Assembly (NCBI GenBank): GCA_030531695.1
Contig: JAUNMV010000009.1
Coordinates: forward strand, 1-38,576
Reading direction: 5' to 3'
From: Bacilli bacterium
GTDB lineage: Bacteria > Bacillota_I > Bacilli_A > RF39 > UBA660
DNA length: 38,576 nt
Both the position numbers and the translations under genes were made by a program. The notes under the pieces are model-generated. The model was not told the DNA's origin. It saw only the letters and a list, made by a program, of their open reading frames with translations, and did not search any database. Positions 25,159 through 33,825 of this stretch are shown here, piece by piece (the first letter of the stretch is position 1; each line of letters begins with the position of its first letter).

Positions 25159-27006
25159 ATGAGAAGAAGAAAACATAAGTATTTAATTATCATATTAATA
25201 TTACTATTCATATCAGTAGGATTCGCATATCTTACTAGTACTCTAGATATAGTAGGTATTGGTCATTTAAAGAAAGCATCATGGAATATATACTTTGATA
25301 ATGTAAATATAGTAGAAGGAAATAACTTATCAAGTAATCCTCCAACTACATCTAATCATAATACTACTAGTGTAAGTTATACAGTTAATTTTACTAAACC
25401 AGGAGATACATATAAATTCTATATAGATATAGTTAATAATGGTACTATAGACGCAATGGTAAGTTTAATAGATGAAAATACTATTCTAACTTCAAATCAA
25501 TCTAAATATGCATCATACTCTATATCTTATATAGATGGTACTCCCATACAAGAAAATAACTTCTTAGGAAGACATTCAAAAGAAACACTACAAATAATAA
25601 TTAAGTATAAAAAAGATGTCACATCATCAGATTTGCCAACTTCTCAAATGAATTTATCATTTAATCTTAGATTAACATATAAACAAGCAAAGAATGCAGA
25701 TAATCGTAGAGGAGAATCTACACTAATAACAGATTTATCAGGTAATAATAATCATGGAACACTATATGGTGGAAGAATAAATGCCGATGGAACAGTCTAT
25801 CTAGATGGAGTAGATGACTATATTAATTGCGGTTTAGAAAACTATGACTTTGGTAATTCAATAAGTTATGTATTAAGAATGAAAACAAGTTCAGTAAGTA
25901 ATATGGCACTAATAGCGTTATTTGGGAACTGGAGAGGTGCCGGTGGAGGTTTATATTTTAATAATCAAGGTGCTACACCAAAATACTCATTTCAGATATA
26001 TGGAAAAGACATCAGAAAATATACAAATTTTGTATCAAATACATCAGTAGAACTAGATACATGGAAAACTGTTGTTGGAACATACGATGGTAACTCTTTA
26101 AAAATGTATATAAATGGTACTCAAATACCTAATAATTCTTCTGTTAATAATATGGAGTTAATTGATTCATTAAAAATTAGTGCCAATCCTATAACAATAG
26201 GAGCAATGATTACAAGTGAAAATGCAGTAGTAGAATTTTCTAATATAACAATATCAGATGCATTAGTCTTTGATAGAGCATTAACTTCAGAAGAAATAGC
26301 AACTGATTATGCATCTACAATCAATCCAACAAATACATCTAATATGTTATTAAGATATCAATTCAAAAATACTATAGTAAAAGATTTATCAGGTAATGGA
26401 AATGATGGGACAATATATAGAGATCCAAAAATTAATAGTGATGGTACATTAACAACAGATGGAATAGATGATTATGTCGATTGCGGTTTGAACAATTATA
26501 CTTTTGGTAGTAGCATATCGTTAATAGCAAGAGTAAAGTTTCATTCACTAAATGGAACAGATCCAGCAATATTAGCTAATTTTCAGAATGCAGGATTAGG
26601 CTTATATTTAAAAAATCAATATATATCTTTTACTACTCATAAATCCTCATGGGTTAGATATGTATCAACCATTAAGCCAGAATTAAATAAATGGTATACA
26701 ATCGTTGGTACATACAATGGATCAGTAATGAAATTGTATATTAATGGAAAAGAGTCTCTACTAACAGGTACAGCAAATGTATATCAAGTGTCAAGAACTG
26801 GTAACTTAGAGAATTCAAAACAATTTTTAATAGGTGCAGATCCAAATAATGATGGTAGTAATGGAGAAGATTTCAGCAATATAACAGTATCAGATATACT
26901 TATTTTTGACAGAGCAGTCACAAAAGATGAAGTTATAAATGATTATTCTAAAATAATAAGTCCATCTAATAGAGAAGACTTACTACTTTACTATCACTTT
27001 GGATAA
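25159..27006 (+). CDS. TasA-like-module surface protein with two LamG-like domains (paralog 3)
   Basis: About 615 residues. A basic start, a hydrophobic signal-like segment ending I-S-V-G-F-A-Y-L-T-S-T-L, then the shared module to about residue 185 with K-P-G-D-T-Y-K-F-Y-I-D-I-V-N-N-G and an end at Y-K-Q-A. Two concanavalin/LamG-like domains follow (about 190-400 and 405-615). Each has D-L-S-G-N-x-N-x-G, D-G-x-D-D-Y-[IV]-[ND]-C-G, V-G-T-Y-[DN]-G and F-D-R-A. LamG-like domains often bind glycans or proteins. There is no sorting motif. I chose ATG 25159: AGGAG (25146-25150) is 8 nt before it but only 2 nt before ATG 25153, and the next paralog starts the same way. Confidence 0.8.
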   Translation: MRRRKHKYLIIILILLFISVGFAYLTSTLDIVGIGHLKKASWNIYFDNVNIVEGNNLSSNPPTTSNHNTTSVSYTVNFTKPGDTYKFYIDIVNNGTIDAMVSLIDENTILTSNQSKYASYSISYIDGTPIQENNFLGRHSKETLQIIIKYKKDVTSSDLPTSQMNLSFNLRLTYKQAKNADNRRGESTLITDLSGNNNHGTLYGGRINADGTVYLDGVDDYINCGLENYDFGNSISYVLRMKTSSVSNMALIALFGNWRGAGGGLYFNNQGATPKYSFQIYGKDIRKYTNFVSNTSVELDTWKTVVGTYDGNSLKMYINGTQIPNNSSVNNMELIDSLKISANPITIGAMITSENAVVEFSNITISDALVFDRALTSEEIATDYASTINPTNTSNMLLRYQFKNTIVKDLSGNGNDGTIYRDPKINSDGTLTTDGIDDYVDCGLNNYTFGSSISLIARVKFHSLNGTDPAILANFQNAGLGLYLKNQYISFTTHKSSWVRYVSTIKPELNKWYTIVGTYNGSVMKLYINGKESLLTGTANVYQVSRTGNLENSKQFLIGADPNNDGSNGEDFSNITVSDILIFDRAVTKDEVINDYSKIISPSNREDLLLYYHFG

Positions 27007-27023
27007 TAAGAAAGGAGAGTACT

Positions 27024-28850
27024 ATGAGAAGAAGAAAATATAAGTATTTAATTATCATATTAATATTACTATTCATATCAGTAGGATTCGCATATCTTAC
27101 TAGTACTCTAGATATAGTAGGTATAGGTCATCTAAAGAAAGCTTCATGGAAAATATACTTTGATAATGTAAATATAGTAGAAGGAGAAAACTTATCAAGT
27201 AATCCTCCAACTACCTCTAATCATAATACTACTAGTGTAAGTTATACAGTTAATCTTACTAAACCTGGAGATACATATAAATTCTATATAGATATAGTAA
27301 ATAATGGTACTATAGATGCAATGGTAAGTTTAATAGATGAAAATACTATTCTAACTTCAGATCAATCTAAATATGCATCATACTTTATATCCTATATTGA
27401 TGGAACTCCAATACAAGAAAATAACTTCTTAGGAAGACATTCAAAAGAAACACTACAAATAATAATTAAGTATAAAAAAGATGTCACATCATCAGATTTG
27501 CCAACTTCTCAAATGAATTTATCATTTAATCTTAGATTAACATATAGACAAGCAAAAAATGCAGATTCACGTACAGGAGAATCTACAATTATTACAGATT
27601 TATCAGGTAACGGAAATGATGGGATAATGTATGGTGGAAGAGTAAATGCCGATGGAACAGTCTACCTAGATGGAGTAGATGATTATATCAATTGTGGCTT
27701 AGAAAACTATGACTTTGGAGATGGTGCAACACTAGTAGCAAAAGTAAAAGTCGAGAAAGATGTAACAAGTGCTAGATATATTCTTAATAAACATGAAGGA
27801 GGAGGCTTAGGTATATCACTACATTCAAATAATAATGAAACATATGCGTTATCATCATTTCATATAAATGGTTCTTATCAAACAAATGGATGGAGAAGAA
27901 TCATTATTAATTCATGGTATATATTAGTCGCAACATATGATGGTAATTTATTAAAATTTTATTCAAATGGTACTCAATTCGATAATGGAACAAGCGTAGA
28001 TGGTCCTATTACAACTGTATCAGTACCATTATTAATTGGTGCAAATCCCAAATTGGATGGTACAGCAGAGGGATTTACAAATATAACAATATCAGATGCA
28101 TTGATATTTGATAGAGCTTTAACTGCAGAAGAAATCGCAAGTAACTATGCATCTACAATCAATCCAACAAATACATCTAATATGTTATTAAGATATCAAT
28201 TTAAAAATACTACAGTAAAAGATTTATCAGGTAATGGAAATGATGGAACAATATATGGAGATCCAAAAATTAATAGTGATGGTACTTTAACAACAGATGG
28301 AATAGATGATTATGTTGATTGCGGACTAGTAAATTACAACTTTGGAAATTCAATTACATTAATCGCTAGAGTAAAAGTAAATGAACTAACATCACACAAT
28401 AACTTAGTTATAGGAAACTGGGAAAATGGAGGTGGAGGAATATTTTACGATACCACAAGCCTTCAGTTTGATTATACTAATAGTGCCACATCTGATTATG
28501 TTAGATATTTGACAAGTTTCACTCCAACATTAAACACTTGGTATACAATAGTTGGAACATATGATGGTCAAAAATATAAATTATATCAAAACGGAAAAGA
28601 AGTACCATATAGAAATACTGAAAATAACTATGAAAAAGAAACTACTGGAAATTTAATATCTAATTATAAATTCTTTTTAGCTGCTAATCCTAGCTACAAT
28701 GGTAATCATACAAACTTTTCAAAAATGACATATTCAGATATTTTAATATTTGATAGAGCCGTCACAAAAGATGAAGTTATAAATGATTATTCTAAAATAA
28801 TAAGTCCATCTAATAGAGAAGACTTACTACTTTATTATCATTTTGGATAG
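27024..28850 (+). CDS. TasA-like-module surface protein with two LamG-like domains (paralog 4)
   Basis: 608 residues, 17 nt after the previous gene with ribosome site AAAGGAG. The N-terminal 185 residues are nearly the same as in the previous protein, including a 136-bp stretch identical in DNA. Two LamG-like domains follow. The first differs strongly from its counterpart in its middle part (E-G-G-G-L-G-I-S-L-H), while the frame residues D-L-S-G-N-G-N-D-G and F-D-R-A-L-T are kept. The last 16 residues of both proteins are identical in sequence. The pair shares a promoter and ends at a terminator. Surface location is likely; ligands are unknown. Confidence 0.8.
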   Translation: MRRRKYKYLIIILILLFISVGFAYLTSTLDIVGIGHLKKASWKIYFDNVNIVEGENLSSNPPTTSNHNTTSVSYTVNLTKPGDTYKFYIDIVNNGTIDAMVSLIDENTILTSDQSKYASYFISYIDGTPIQENNFLGRHSKETLQIIIKYKKDVTSSDLPTSQMNLSFNLRLTYRQAKNADSRTGESTIITDLSGNGNDGIMYGGRVNADGTVYLDGVDDYINCGLENYDFGDGATLVAKVKVEKDVTSARYILNKHEGGGLGISLHSNNNETYALSSFHINGSYQTNGWRRIIINSWYILVATYDGNLLKFYSNGTQFDNGTSVDGPITTVSVPLLIGANPKLDGTAEGFTNITISDALIFDRALTAEEIASNYASTINPTNTSNMLLRYQFKNTTVKDLSGNGNDGTIYGDPKINSDGTLTTDGIDDYVDCGLVNYNFGNSITLIARVKVNELTSHNNLVIGNWENGGGGIFYDTTSLQFDYTNSATSDYVRYLTSFTPTLNTWYTIVGTYDGQKYKLYQNGKEVPYRNTENNYEKETTGNLISNYKFFLAANPSYNGNHTNFSKMTYSDILIFDRAVTKDEVINDYSKIISPSNREDLLLYYHFG

Positions 28851-28880
28851 AACTTAACTTGAAGTTCTATCCTTTTTTCT
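28845..28880 (+). terminator. Terminator of the LamG pair, overlapping the next promoter
   Basis: A perfect 11-bp stem GGATAGAACTT (28845-28855) and AAGTTCTATCC (28862-28872), followed by six T. The stem contains the stop codon of the gene, and its loop and 3' arm contain the -35 box of the next promoter. Confidence 0.92.
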
Positions 28881-28887
28881 TTATAAT
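28859..28887 (+). promoter_or_regulatory. Promoter of the InlB-type trio
   Basis: TTGAAG (28859-28864) and TATAAT (28882-28887), spacer 17 nt. The -35 lies in the terminator hairpin. The same arrangement recurs at 32559-32587. Confidence 0.65.
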
Positions 28888-28909
28888 TAATAGTGTAGGA
28901 GAAAGTACT

Positions 28910-30091
28910 ATGAAAAGAAATAATAAAAGTAAATATCTTATAATTGCTTTAGTACTAGTTATTAGTATAGGTTTCGCATTTTTATCTGCTAGATTAGATA
29001 TAAATGGCCTTGCTAATATTAAAAAGATTAAATGGAATATCTATTTTGATAATGTTCAAAATAATTTTGGTCAAGAGTTTGAAGTAAGTACTCCAACTAC
29101 TACAGGTACTGATACAACACAAATATACTTTGAAGTAGCATTAGAAGATCCAGGAGATAGTTATTCATTTGATGTAGATATTGTTAATGATGGAACAATA
29201 GATGCTGTTTATAAGTTAACTTATGATTCGACTACATATGATACAGTTAATCCTGATTTATACATATTTGATGTTAGATATAAAGATGGTATTGAAATAA
29301 CAGAAAATGATTTACTAGCTAAAAATAGTAGAGAAACAATAACAGTTACAGTTACATATAATAAAGATATTGATATTTCATTATTACCTTCAGAAGATAT
29401 ATCAGCAAATTACTATTTAGTACTTAATTATGAACAAGCTAATGTTAATGGAAATACAGCAGTAGAAAGAGAACACAGATATACAATTACATATGATCTA
29501 GATGGAGGAGTTAATAATCCAAATAATCCATCTACATACACAGATAGATCATCAACATTTACATTACAAAATCCAACAAAAGCAGGTTATACATTTACAG
29601 GATGGACAATAGGTAAGAATTTATTTATTTCATACGCGCTTAGTGGAGAAGGTGAAGGAATTAACTATATAAGAAATAATGATCAAAGTATTTCTTTTAG
29701 TGGGACACCACAATATGGTTGGGCTAATATAACAAATTCAAGCGGTCATAAATTATATCCAGGATACTATACAATGTCTATTACAGAACCTAAAATATTC
29801 CACTTATGTATAAAGGGAACTTATCCTGACACAACAATAGTAGAAAGTTGTATTACGAAAAATATATCAACATCTCAAACAATTATGATTAGTCAAAACT
29901 ACACATATTACTTTTTTCTTGCAGGACTAACTCCAAATGAATATTATGATGATTCAGTATATATTCAAGTAGAAGAGGGAAGAAAAGCTACTTCATATGA
30001 ACCATATATATCAACTCCAACAACAAACATAGTAATTAATTCAGGATCGGATGGAAATAGAACATATAAAGCAAATTGGGTAGCTAACTAA
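28910..30091 (+). CDS. TasA-like-module surface protein with InlB-type repeat split by a phage-tail-like domain (paralog 5)
   Basis: About 393 residues. Signal-like segment S-I-G-F-A-F-L-S-A; shared module with D-P-G-D-S-Y-S-F-D-V-D-I-V-N-D-G ending Y-E-Q-A. Then an InlB_B/Listeria-Bacteroides-type repeat starts (I-T-Y-D-L-D-G-G and G-Y-T-F-T-G-W). It is interrupted after the Trp by about 120 residues beginning G-K-N-L-F and ending Q-V-E-E-G-R-K-A-T-S-Y-E-P-Y, a frame known from carbohydrate-binding-like domains of phage tail proteins. The repeat then resumes with N-R-T-Y-K-A-N-W at the C-terminus. ATG 28910 follows TAGGAGA; the in-frame ATG at 28859 lies in the terminator. It is the first gene of a three-gene unit. 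Confidence 0.78.
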   Translation: MKRNNKSKYLIIALVLVISIGFAFLSARLDINGLANIKKIKWNIYFDNVQNNFGQEFEVSTPTTTGTDTTQIYFEVALEDPGDSYSFDVDIVNDGTIDAVYKLTYDSTTYDTVNPDLYIFDVRYKDGIEITENDLLAKNSRETITVTVTYNKDIDISLLPSEDISANYYLVLNYEQANVNGNTAVEREHRYTITYDLDGGVNNPNNPSTYTDRSSTFTLQNPTKAGYTFTGWTIGKNLFISYALSGEGEGINYIRNNDQSISFSGTPQYGWANITNSSGHKLYPGYYTMSITEPKIFHLCIKGTYPDTTIVESCITKNISTSQTIMISQNYTYYFFLAGLTPNEYYDDSVYIQVEEGRKATSYEPYISTPTTNIVINSGSDGNRTYKANWVAN

Positions 30092-30113
30092 TAATTACAA
30101 AGTAGGTGATTAG

Positions 30114-31256
30114 ATGAGAAAAAATAAAAAATTATTAATTGTATTTCTATTAGTATTAATAAGTATAGGTTTTGCCTATCTAACATCTACTTTAGAAATT
30201 AATGGTATTACAGGTATTGGTAGAAATACATGGAATATTTATTTTGATAACGTAGTAAATTTATCTGGAGCAAATCTTGCAACTACCGCTCCAACAACAT
30301 CTGGTACAAATACGAAGAGTATAAGTTACTCAGTTAATTTAAATAAGCCTGGAGATGCTTATAGATTCAATGTAGATATAGTAAATGGTGGTACACTTGA
30401 TGCTATGATTACAGTATTAACAAACACTACATTAACTGCAGAACAAGCTAAATATGTAGAGTATTCTGTTACTTATGCAGATGAAACACCATTAGTAACT
30501 AAAAATAAATTATCTAAAAACTCAAGTGATAAATTATTAGTAAGTGTTATCTATAAAGATAATATTACTGAAGATGATATGCTAGAAGAAGATATAAATA
30601 TAGATATAGATTTATCTATTAAATATGAACAAGCTGATTCAACAGCTCAAGCAAGATCAACAGGTCAATTAAATGTTAAGTTTGATTATAATTATAATAT
30701 GATAAGTGACTTTGATGATAAAAGTTCAACAACAGTACCATTTGGAACATACTATATACAAAATAATAAAATAACATTTACATCTTCAAGAACTGATGGA
30801 TATGCAATATTATCAAAAGAGGTAGATATAGTCAAAAATAATATGTATTATTTTTATTGCGACTCTGATGGAACATGGGGCCTAAATAATGCTGGTGACA
30901 CTGTACAAATCTTCTTTATTAGTAAGCAACAAGAACAATCTGGGCAAATTGGCAATTATGCAATTATGATAAATGATGGGGAATGGTATTTCAATGGCCC
31001 CTATACTGATACATATAAGTTAAGAGTAGATAGTAATCAAAACGGTGCTACTCATTCATTTTGGAATTTATTTTTAACAGAGTATACCCAATCTAATTTT
31101 AATGTAGGAGCTAACTTAGTATTACCAACAGCACCTACAAGAGATGGATATACATTTGATGGATGGTATACTGAAAGAGTTGGTGGTACACAAGTAACTA
31201 CAAGCACTAAAGTTAATTATTCAACTACATATTATGCACATTGGACGGAGGCTTGA
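30114..31256 (+). CDS. TasA-like-module surface protein with InlB-type repeat (paralog 6)
   Basis: 380 residues, start after GTAGGTGAT. Signal-like segment S-I-G-F-A-Y-L-T-S-T-L-E-I-N-G, shared module with N-K-P-G-D-A-Y-R-F-N-V-D-I-V-N-G-G ending Y-E-Q-A. A first InlB-like strand (L-N-V-K-F-D-Y-N-Y-N) is followed by about 120 residues of unknown beta-rich sequence, then the rest of the repeat: L-P-T-A-P-T-R-D-G-Y-T-F-D-G-W-Y-T, T-Q-V and Y-Y-A-H-W at the end. The inserted part is not clearly a known family. It stops with TGA, and the next gene's ribosome site GGAGG lies within its last codons. Confidence 0.78.
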   Translation: MRKNKKLLIVFLLVLISIGFAYLTSTLEINGITGIGRNTWNIYFDNVVNLSGANLATTAPTTSGTNTKSISYSVNLNKPGDAYRFNVDIVNGGTLDAMITVLTNTTLTAEQAKYVEYSVTYADETPLVTKNKLSKNSSDKLLVSVIYKDNITEDDMLEEDINIDIDLSIKYEQADSTAQARSTGQLNVKFDYNYNMISDFDDKSSTTVPFGTYYIQNNKITFTSSRTDGYAILSKEVDIVKNNMYYFYCDSDGTWGLNNAGDTVQIFFISKQQEQSGQIGNYAIMINDGEWYFNGPYTDTYKLRVDSNQNGATHSFWNLFLTEYTQSNFNVGANLVLPTAPTRDGYTFDGWYTERVGGTQVTTSTKVNYSTTYYAHWTEA

Positions 31257-31260
31257 TAAA

Positions 31261-32550
31261 ATGACACATAAACCTAAAAATAAAAGATTAATAACTATAG
31301 CAATATTACTATTATTAATTAGTATAGGTTTTGCTTATTTAACAGCCACTCTAGAAATGGATGGTTTAGCCGGTGTAAAAGGAAATACTTGGAAAATATA
31401 TTTTGATAATGTAGAAATATATAAAGGATCTAATCTTGCCACAACAACACCAACTACTACAGGAACAAATACAACTGATTTAGAGTATAGTGTTACCTTA
31501 AATAAACCTGGTGATGTCTATAAATTCTATGTTGATATAGTAAATGCCGGTAGTTTAGATGCTATGATTAATATTGTTAAAAAAACAGATTTAACAGATG
31601 CACAAAAGAAATATTTAAATTATACAGTTACTTATGCAGATGAAACTCCAATAGAACAATTAAATCTATTGGCTAAGAAAAATGGAGATAATCCTACAAG
31701 AGATACAATAGTAGTAACAATAGAATATAAAAAAGATGTAGCAGAAGAAGATTTACCATCAACAGCTGATGTAACAATAAAAGAAAAACTACATCTAGAT
31801 TATAGACAAGCGAATAGTAGTGCTCAAGCAAGAGTTACAACACAACCAACCATAACGTATGATTGGAATTATAATTATGTAAAAAATGGAGATTTCTCTG
31901 ATGGGTTAGATTACTGGAGTGCTCAAAATGGGTCAACAATTAACATTGATAATACTAAAACCTATAATGGGAAACCTAGTTTACACATTCTAACTAGTTC
32001 ATCAGACTATAGCGGTGTAGGAAATGATTATCAAAGCTTTACAATCAATCAATACCCATATGGTTATGATTACTTATATCACGCTTGCTTTTATAAGGAT
32101 TCAGATGATACAAATGGTGGAGTAACACAACCAATAAGAATGTACATAGGACATATAACTAGTCAAGGTAATCAACACTATATTGGATTTGGGGCTGCAA
32201 ACAATACAGTAAGTTTAATTAAGGATGCCATGAAAGAAAAAGAATGGAGTTGCTTATCGAAAATTTTCAATCTTCCAGATAATGGATTAGATAATAAAAC
32301 AAATAAATCATTAAGAATAGATAATCATATACAAGGAACAGTAAATAATTATTGGGTGGCTGATGTACAGTTAAGAATAGTAAATCAAGTACAATATAAC
32401 TATAACTCTCAAATAACTACATTCCCAACTAATCCTACAAGAGATGGATATACATTTGCAGGATGGTATACTGATCCTTATGGTGGAACTCAAGTAAATA
32501 CATCTCAAGTAGTAAGAGAATCACAAATATTATATGCACATTGGAGTTAG
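31261..32550 (+). CDS. TasA-like-module surface protein with InlB-type repeat and CBM-like insert (paralog 7)
   Basis: About 429 residues. Signal-like S-I-G-F-A-Y-L-T-A-T-L, shared module with N-K-P-G-D-V-Y-K-F-Y-V-D-I-V-N-A-G ending Y-R-Q-A. Then I-T-Y-D-W-N-Y-N, an insert starting V-K-N-G-D-F-S-D-G-L-D-Y-W (typical start of a CBM_4_9-type carbohydrate-binding fold), and the rest of an InlB-type repeat: N-P-T-R-D-G-Y-T-F-A-G-W-Y-T-D, ending L-Y-A-H-W-S. ATG 31261 is used because GGAGG (31247-31251) precedes it. The gap to the previous stop is 4 nt, so translation is probably coupled. Confidence 0.78.
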   Translation: MTHKPKNKRLITIAILLLLISIGFAYLTATLEMDGLAGVKGNTWKIYFDNVEIYKGSNLATTTPTTTGTNTTDLEYSVTLNKPGDVYKFYVDIVNAGSLDAMINIVKKTDLTDAQKKYLNYTVTYADETPIEQLNLLAKKNGDNPTRDTIVVTIEYKKDVAEEDLPSTADVTIKEKLHLDYRQANSSAQARVTTQPTITYDWNYNYVKNGDFSDGLDYWSAQNGSTINIDNTKTYNGKPSLHILTSSSDYSGVGNDYQSFTINQYPYGYDYLYHACFYKDSDDTNGGVTQPIRMYIGHITSQGNQHYIGFGAANNTVSLIKDAMKEKEWSCLSKIFNLPDNGLDNKTNKSLRIDNHIQGTVNNYWVADVQLRIVNQVQYNYNSQITTFPTNPTRDGYTFAGWYTDPYGGTQVNTSQVVRESQILYAHWS

Positions 32551-32580
32551 AACTTTTCTTGAAGTTCTAATTCTTTTTTT
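32547..32580 (+). terminator. Terminator of the InlB-type trio, overlapping the next promoter
   Basis: TTAGAACTT (32547-32555) pairs with AAGTTCTAA (32562-32570), followed by TTC and seven T. It is close in sequence to the terminator at 28845-28880 and again includes the stop codon. Confidence 0.9.
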
Positions 32581-32587
32581 ATATAAT
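32559..32587 (+). promoter_or_regulatory. Promoter of the DUF6273-like pair
   Basis: TTGAAG (32559-32564) and TATAAT (32582-32587), spacer 17 nt. The -35 is inside the terminator hairpin, as at 28859. Confidence 0.65.
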
Positions 32588-32608
32588 TGTTATAGTAGGA
32601 GAGTACTT

Positions 32609-33814
32609 ATGAAAAGAAGAGAAAATAATAAAAAAATTATTATATTACTACTAGTATTCTTAATAAGTGTAGGCTTTGCTTACTTATCAAGTACTCTTAA
32701 TATTACTGGTTTAACTAGAGTAATGGGTAATAATTGGAATATATATTTTGATAATATACAGTATGTACGAGGACAAGACTTTGAAATAACTGCTCCAACT
32801 ACAACAGGTACTACAACCACAAGTGTAAGTTATGAAGTATTCTTACCATCTCCTGGAGATGTATATAAATTTAATATAGATATAGTAAATGCTGGTAGCC
32901 TAGATGCAATGGTAAAAGTAGTTACTGATACGGAGTTGACTGACGCTCAAAAGAAATATGCCTCATACTATGTAACATATAGTGATGGAATAAGTTGTGA
33001 TGATTATCAACTATTACCTAAGAATAGTACAGATACATTATCAGTAATGGTAGCTTATAACAGAGATATATTAGAAGAAGATTTACCAGATACAGATAAA
33101 TCAATAACAGTAACATTTCATATAGAATTTGAACAAGCAACATCTAAAGCTACAGCAAGAAACCATATAACAGTAGTTAATAGAGCAAATAATAATACAT
33201 TAAGTGTAGGAGACGAAATAGCTTTAGGAACCGAACATTTTATAATCATGAATATAAATAATGAAAAAACAACATTACTAACAAAATATGATCTTAATAG
33301 TGGCCCTAGTACTTTAAGTGATATGACTGCAGGATTACAAATGACACAAAATAGAGATTCATCTTCAGGAATGCCTGTATCATCCTTTTCAACTTATAGA
33401 TATTGGATTCAAAACAATCAATTAAAAAGTAAGTATGGAACATCATATCCAGCATATGTAGTTGATGAGGAATATAATCAAGAAACAGGAAATTATTTTA
33501 GTACCTATTATTATGTAGAACAATATATAGGACTACTAAGAGATAGAAATATGATGATTGAAAAAGGAAGATTAATGAGTTTAGAGGATGCTATATCTTT
33601 AGGGTGTACACCAACAAATGATGGAAAATATTCCTGCTCATCAGGTCCATCTTTTTTATGGTTTCCAAATTCATATTGGCTAGGTACAGCTATAGATAAT
33701 AATAATGTTTATAGATTCTATAGAAATGATAGAACTCTTGAAACATTATCTTATGATAAATCTTGGGGTGGTTGTACAAGACCAGTAATAGAAATACCTT
33801 CATTAGATATATAA
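32609..33814 (+). CDS. TasA-like-module surface protein with DUF6273-like C-terminus (paralog 8)
   Basis: About 401 residues. Signal-like S-V-G-F-A-Y-L-S-S-T-L, shared module with S-P-G-D-V-Y-K-F-N-I-D-I-V-N-A-G ending F-E-Q-A. The C-terminal part (about 195-401) starts with V-G-D-E-I-A-L-G-T-E-H-F and ends Y-W-L-G-T-A...R-P-V-I-E-I-P, the frame of DUF6273-type domains. These resemble C-type-lectin-like folds in layout, but I cannot confirm the fold. The coding DNA at 32681-33229 is identical to that of the next gene. ATG 32609 follows TAGGAGA. There is no wall-sorting motif. Confidence 0.75.
   Translation: MKRRENNKKIIILLLVFLISVGFAYLSSTLNITGLTRVMGNNWNIYFDNIQYVRGQDFEITAPTTTGTTTTSVSYEVFLPSPGDVYKFNIDIVNAGSLDAMVKVVTDTELTDAQKKYASYYVTYSDGISCDDYQLLPKNSTDTLSVMVAYNRDILEEDLPDTDKSITVTFHIEFEQATSKATARNHITVVNRANNNTLSVGDEIALGTEHFIIMNINNEKTTLLTKYDLNSGPSTLSDMTAGLQMTQNRDSSSGMPVSSFSTYRYWIQNNQLKSKYGTSYPAYVVDEEYNQETGNYFSTYYYVEQYIGLLRDRNMMIEKGRLMSLEDAISLGCTPTNDGKYSCSSGPSFLWFPNSYWLGTAIDNNNVYRFYRNDRTLETLSYDKSWGGCTRPVIEIPSLDI
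32681..33229 (+). repeat. 549-bp direct repeat, copy 1
   Basis: Identical base for base, as far as I can compare by eye, to 33898-34446. It codes the shared N-terminal module and the first residues of the DUF6273-like domain. The bases just before (signal peptide) and after (C-terminal domain) differ. Confidence 0.9.
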
Positions 33815-33825
33815 AGGAGATTATT

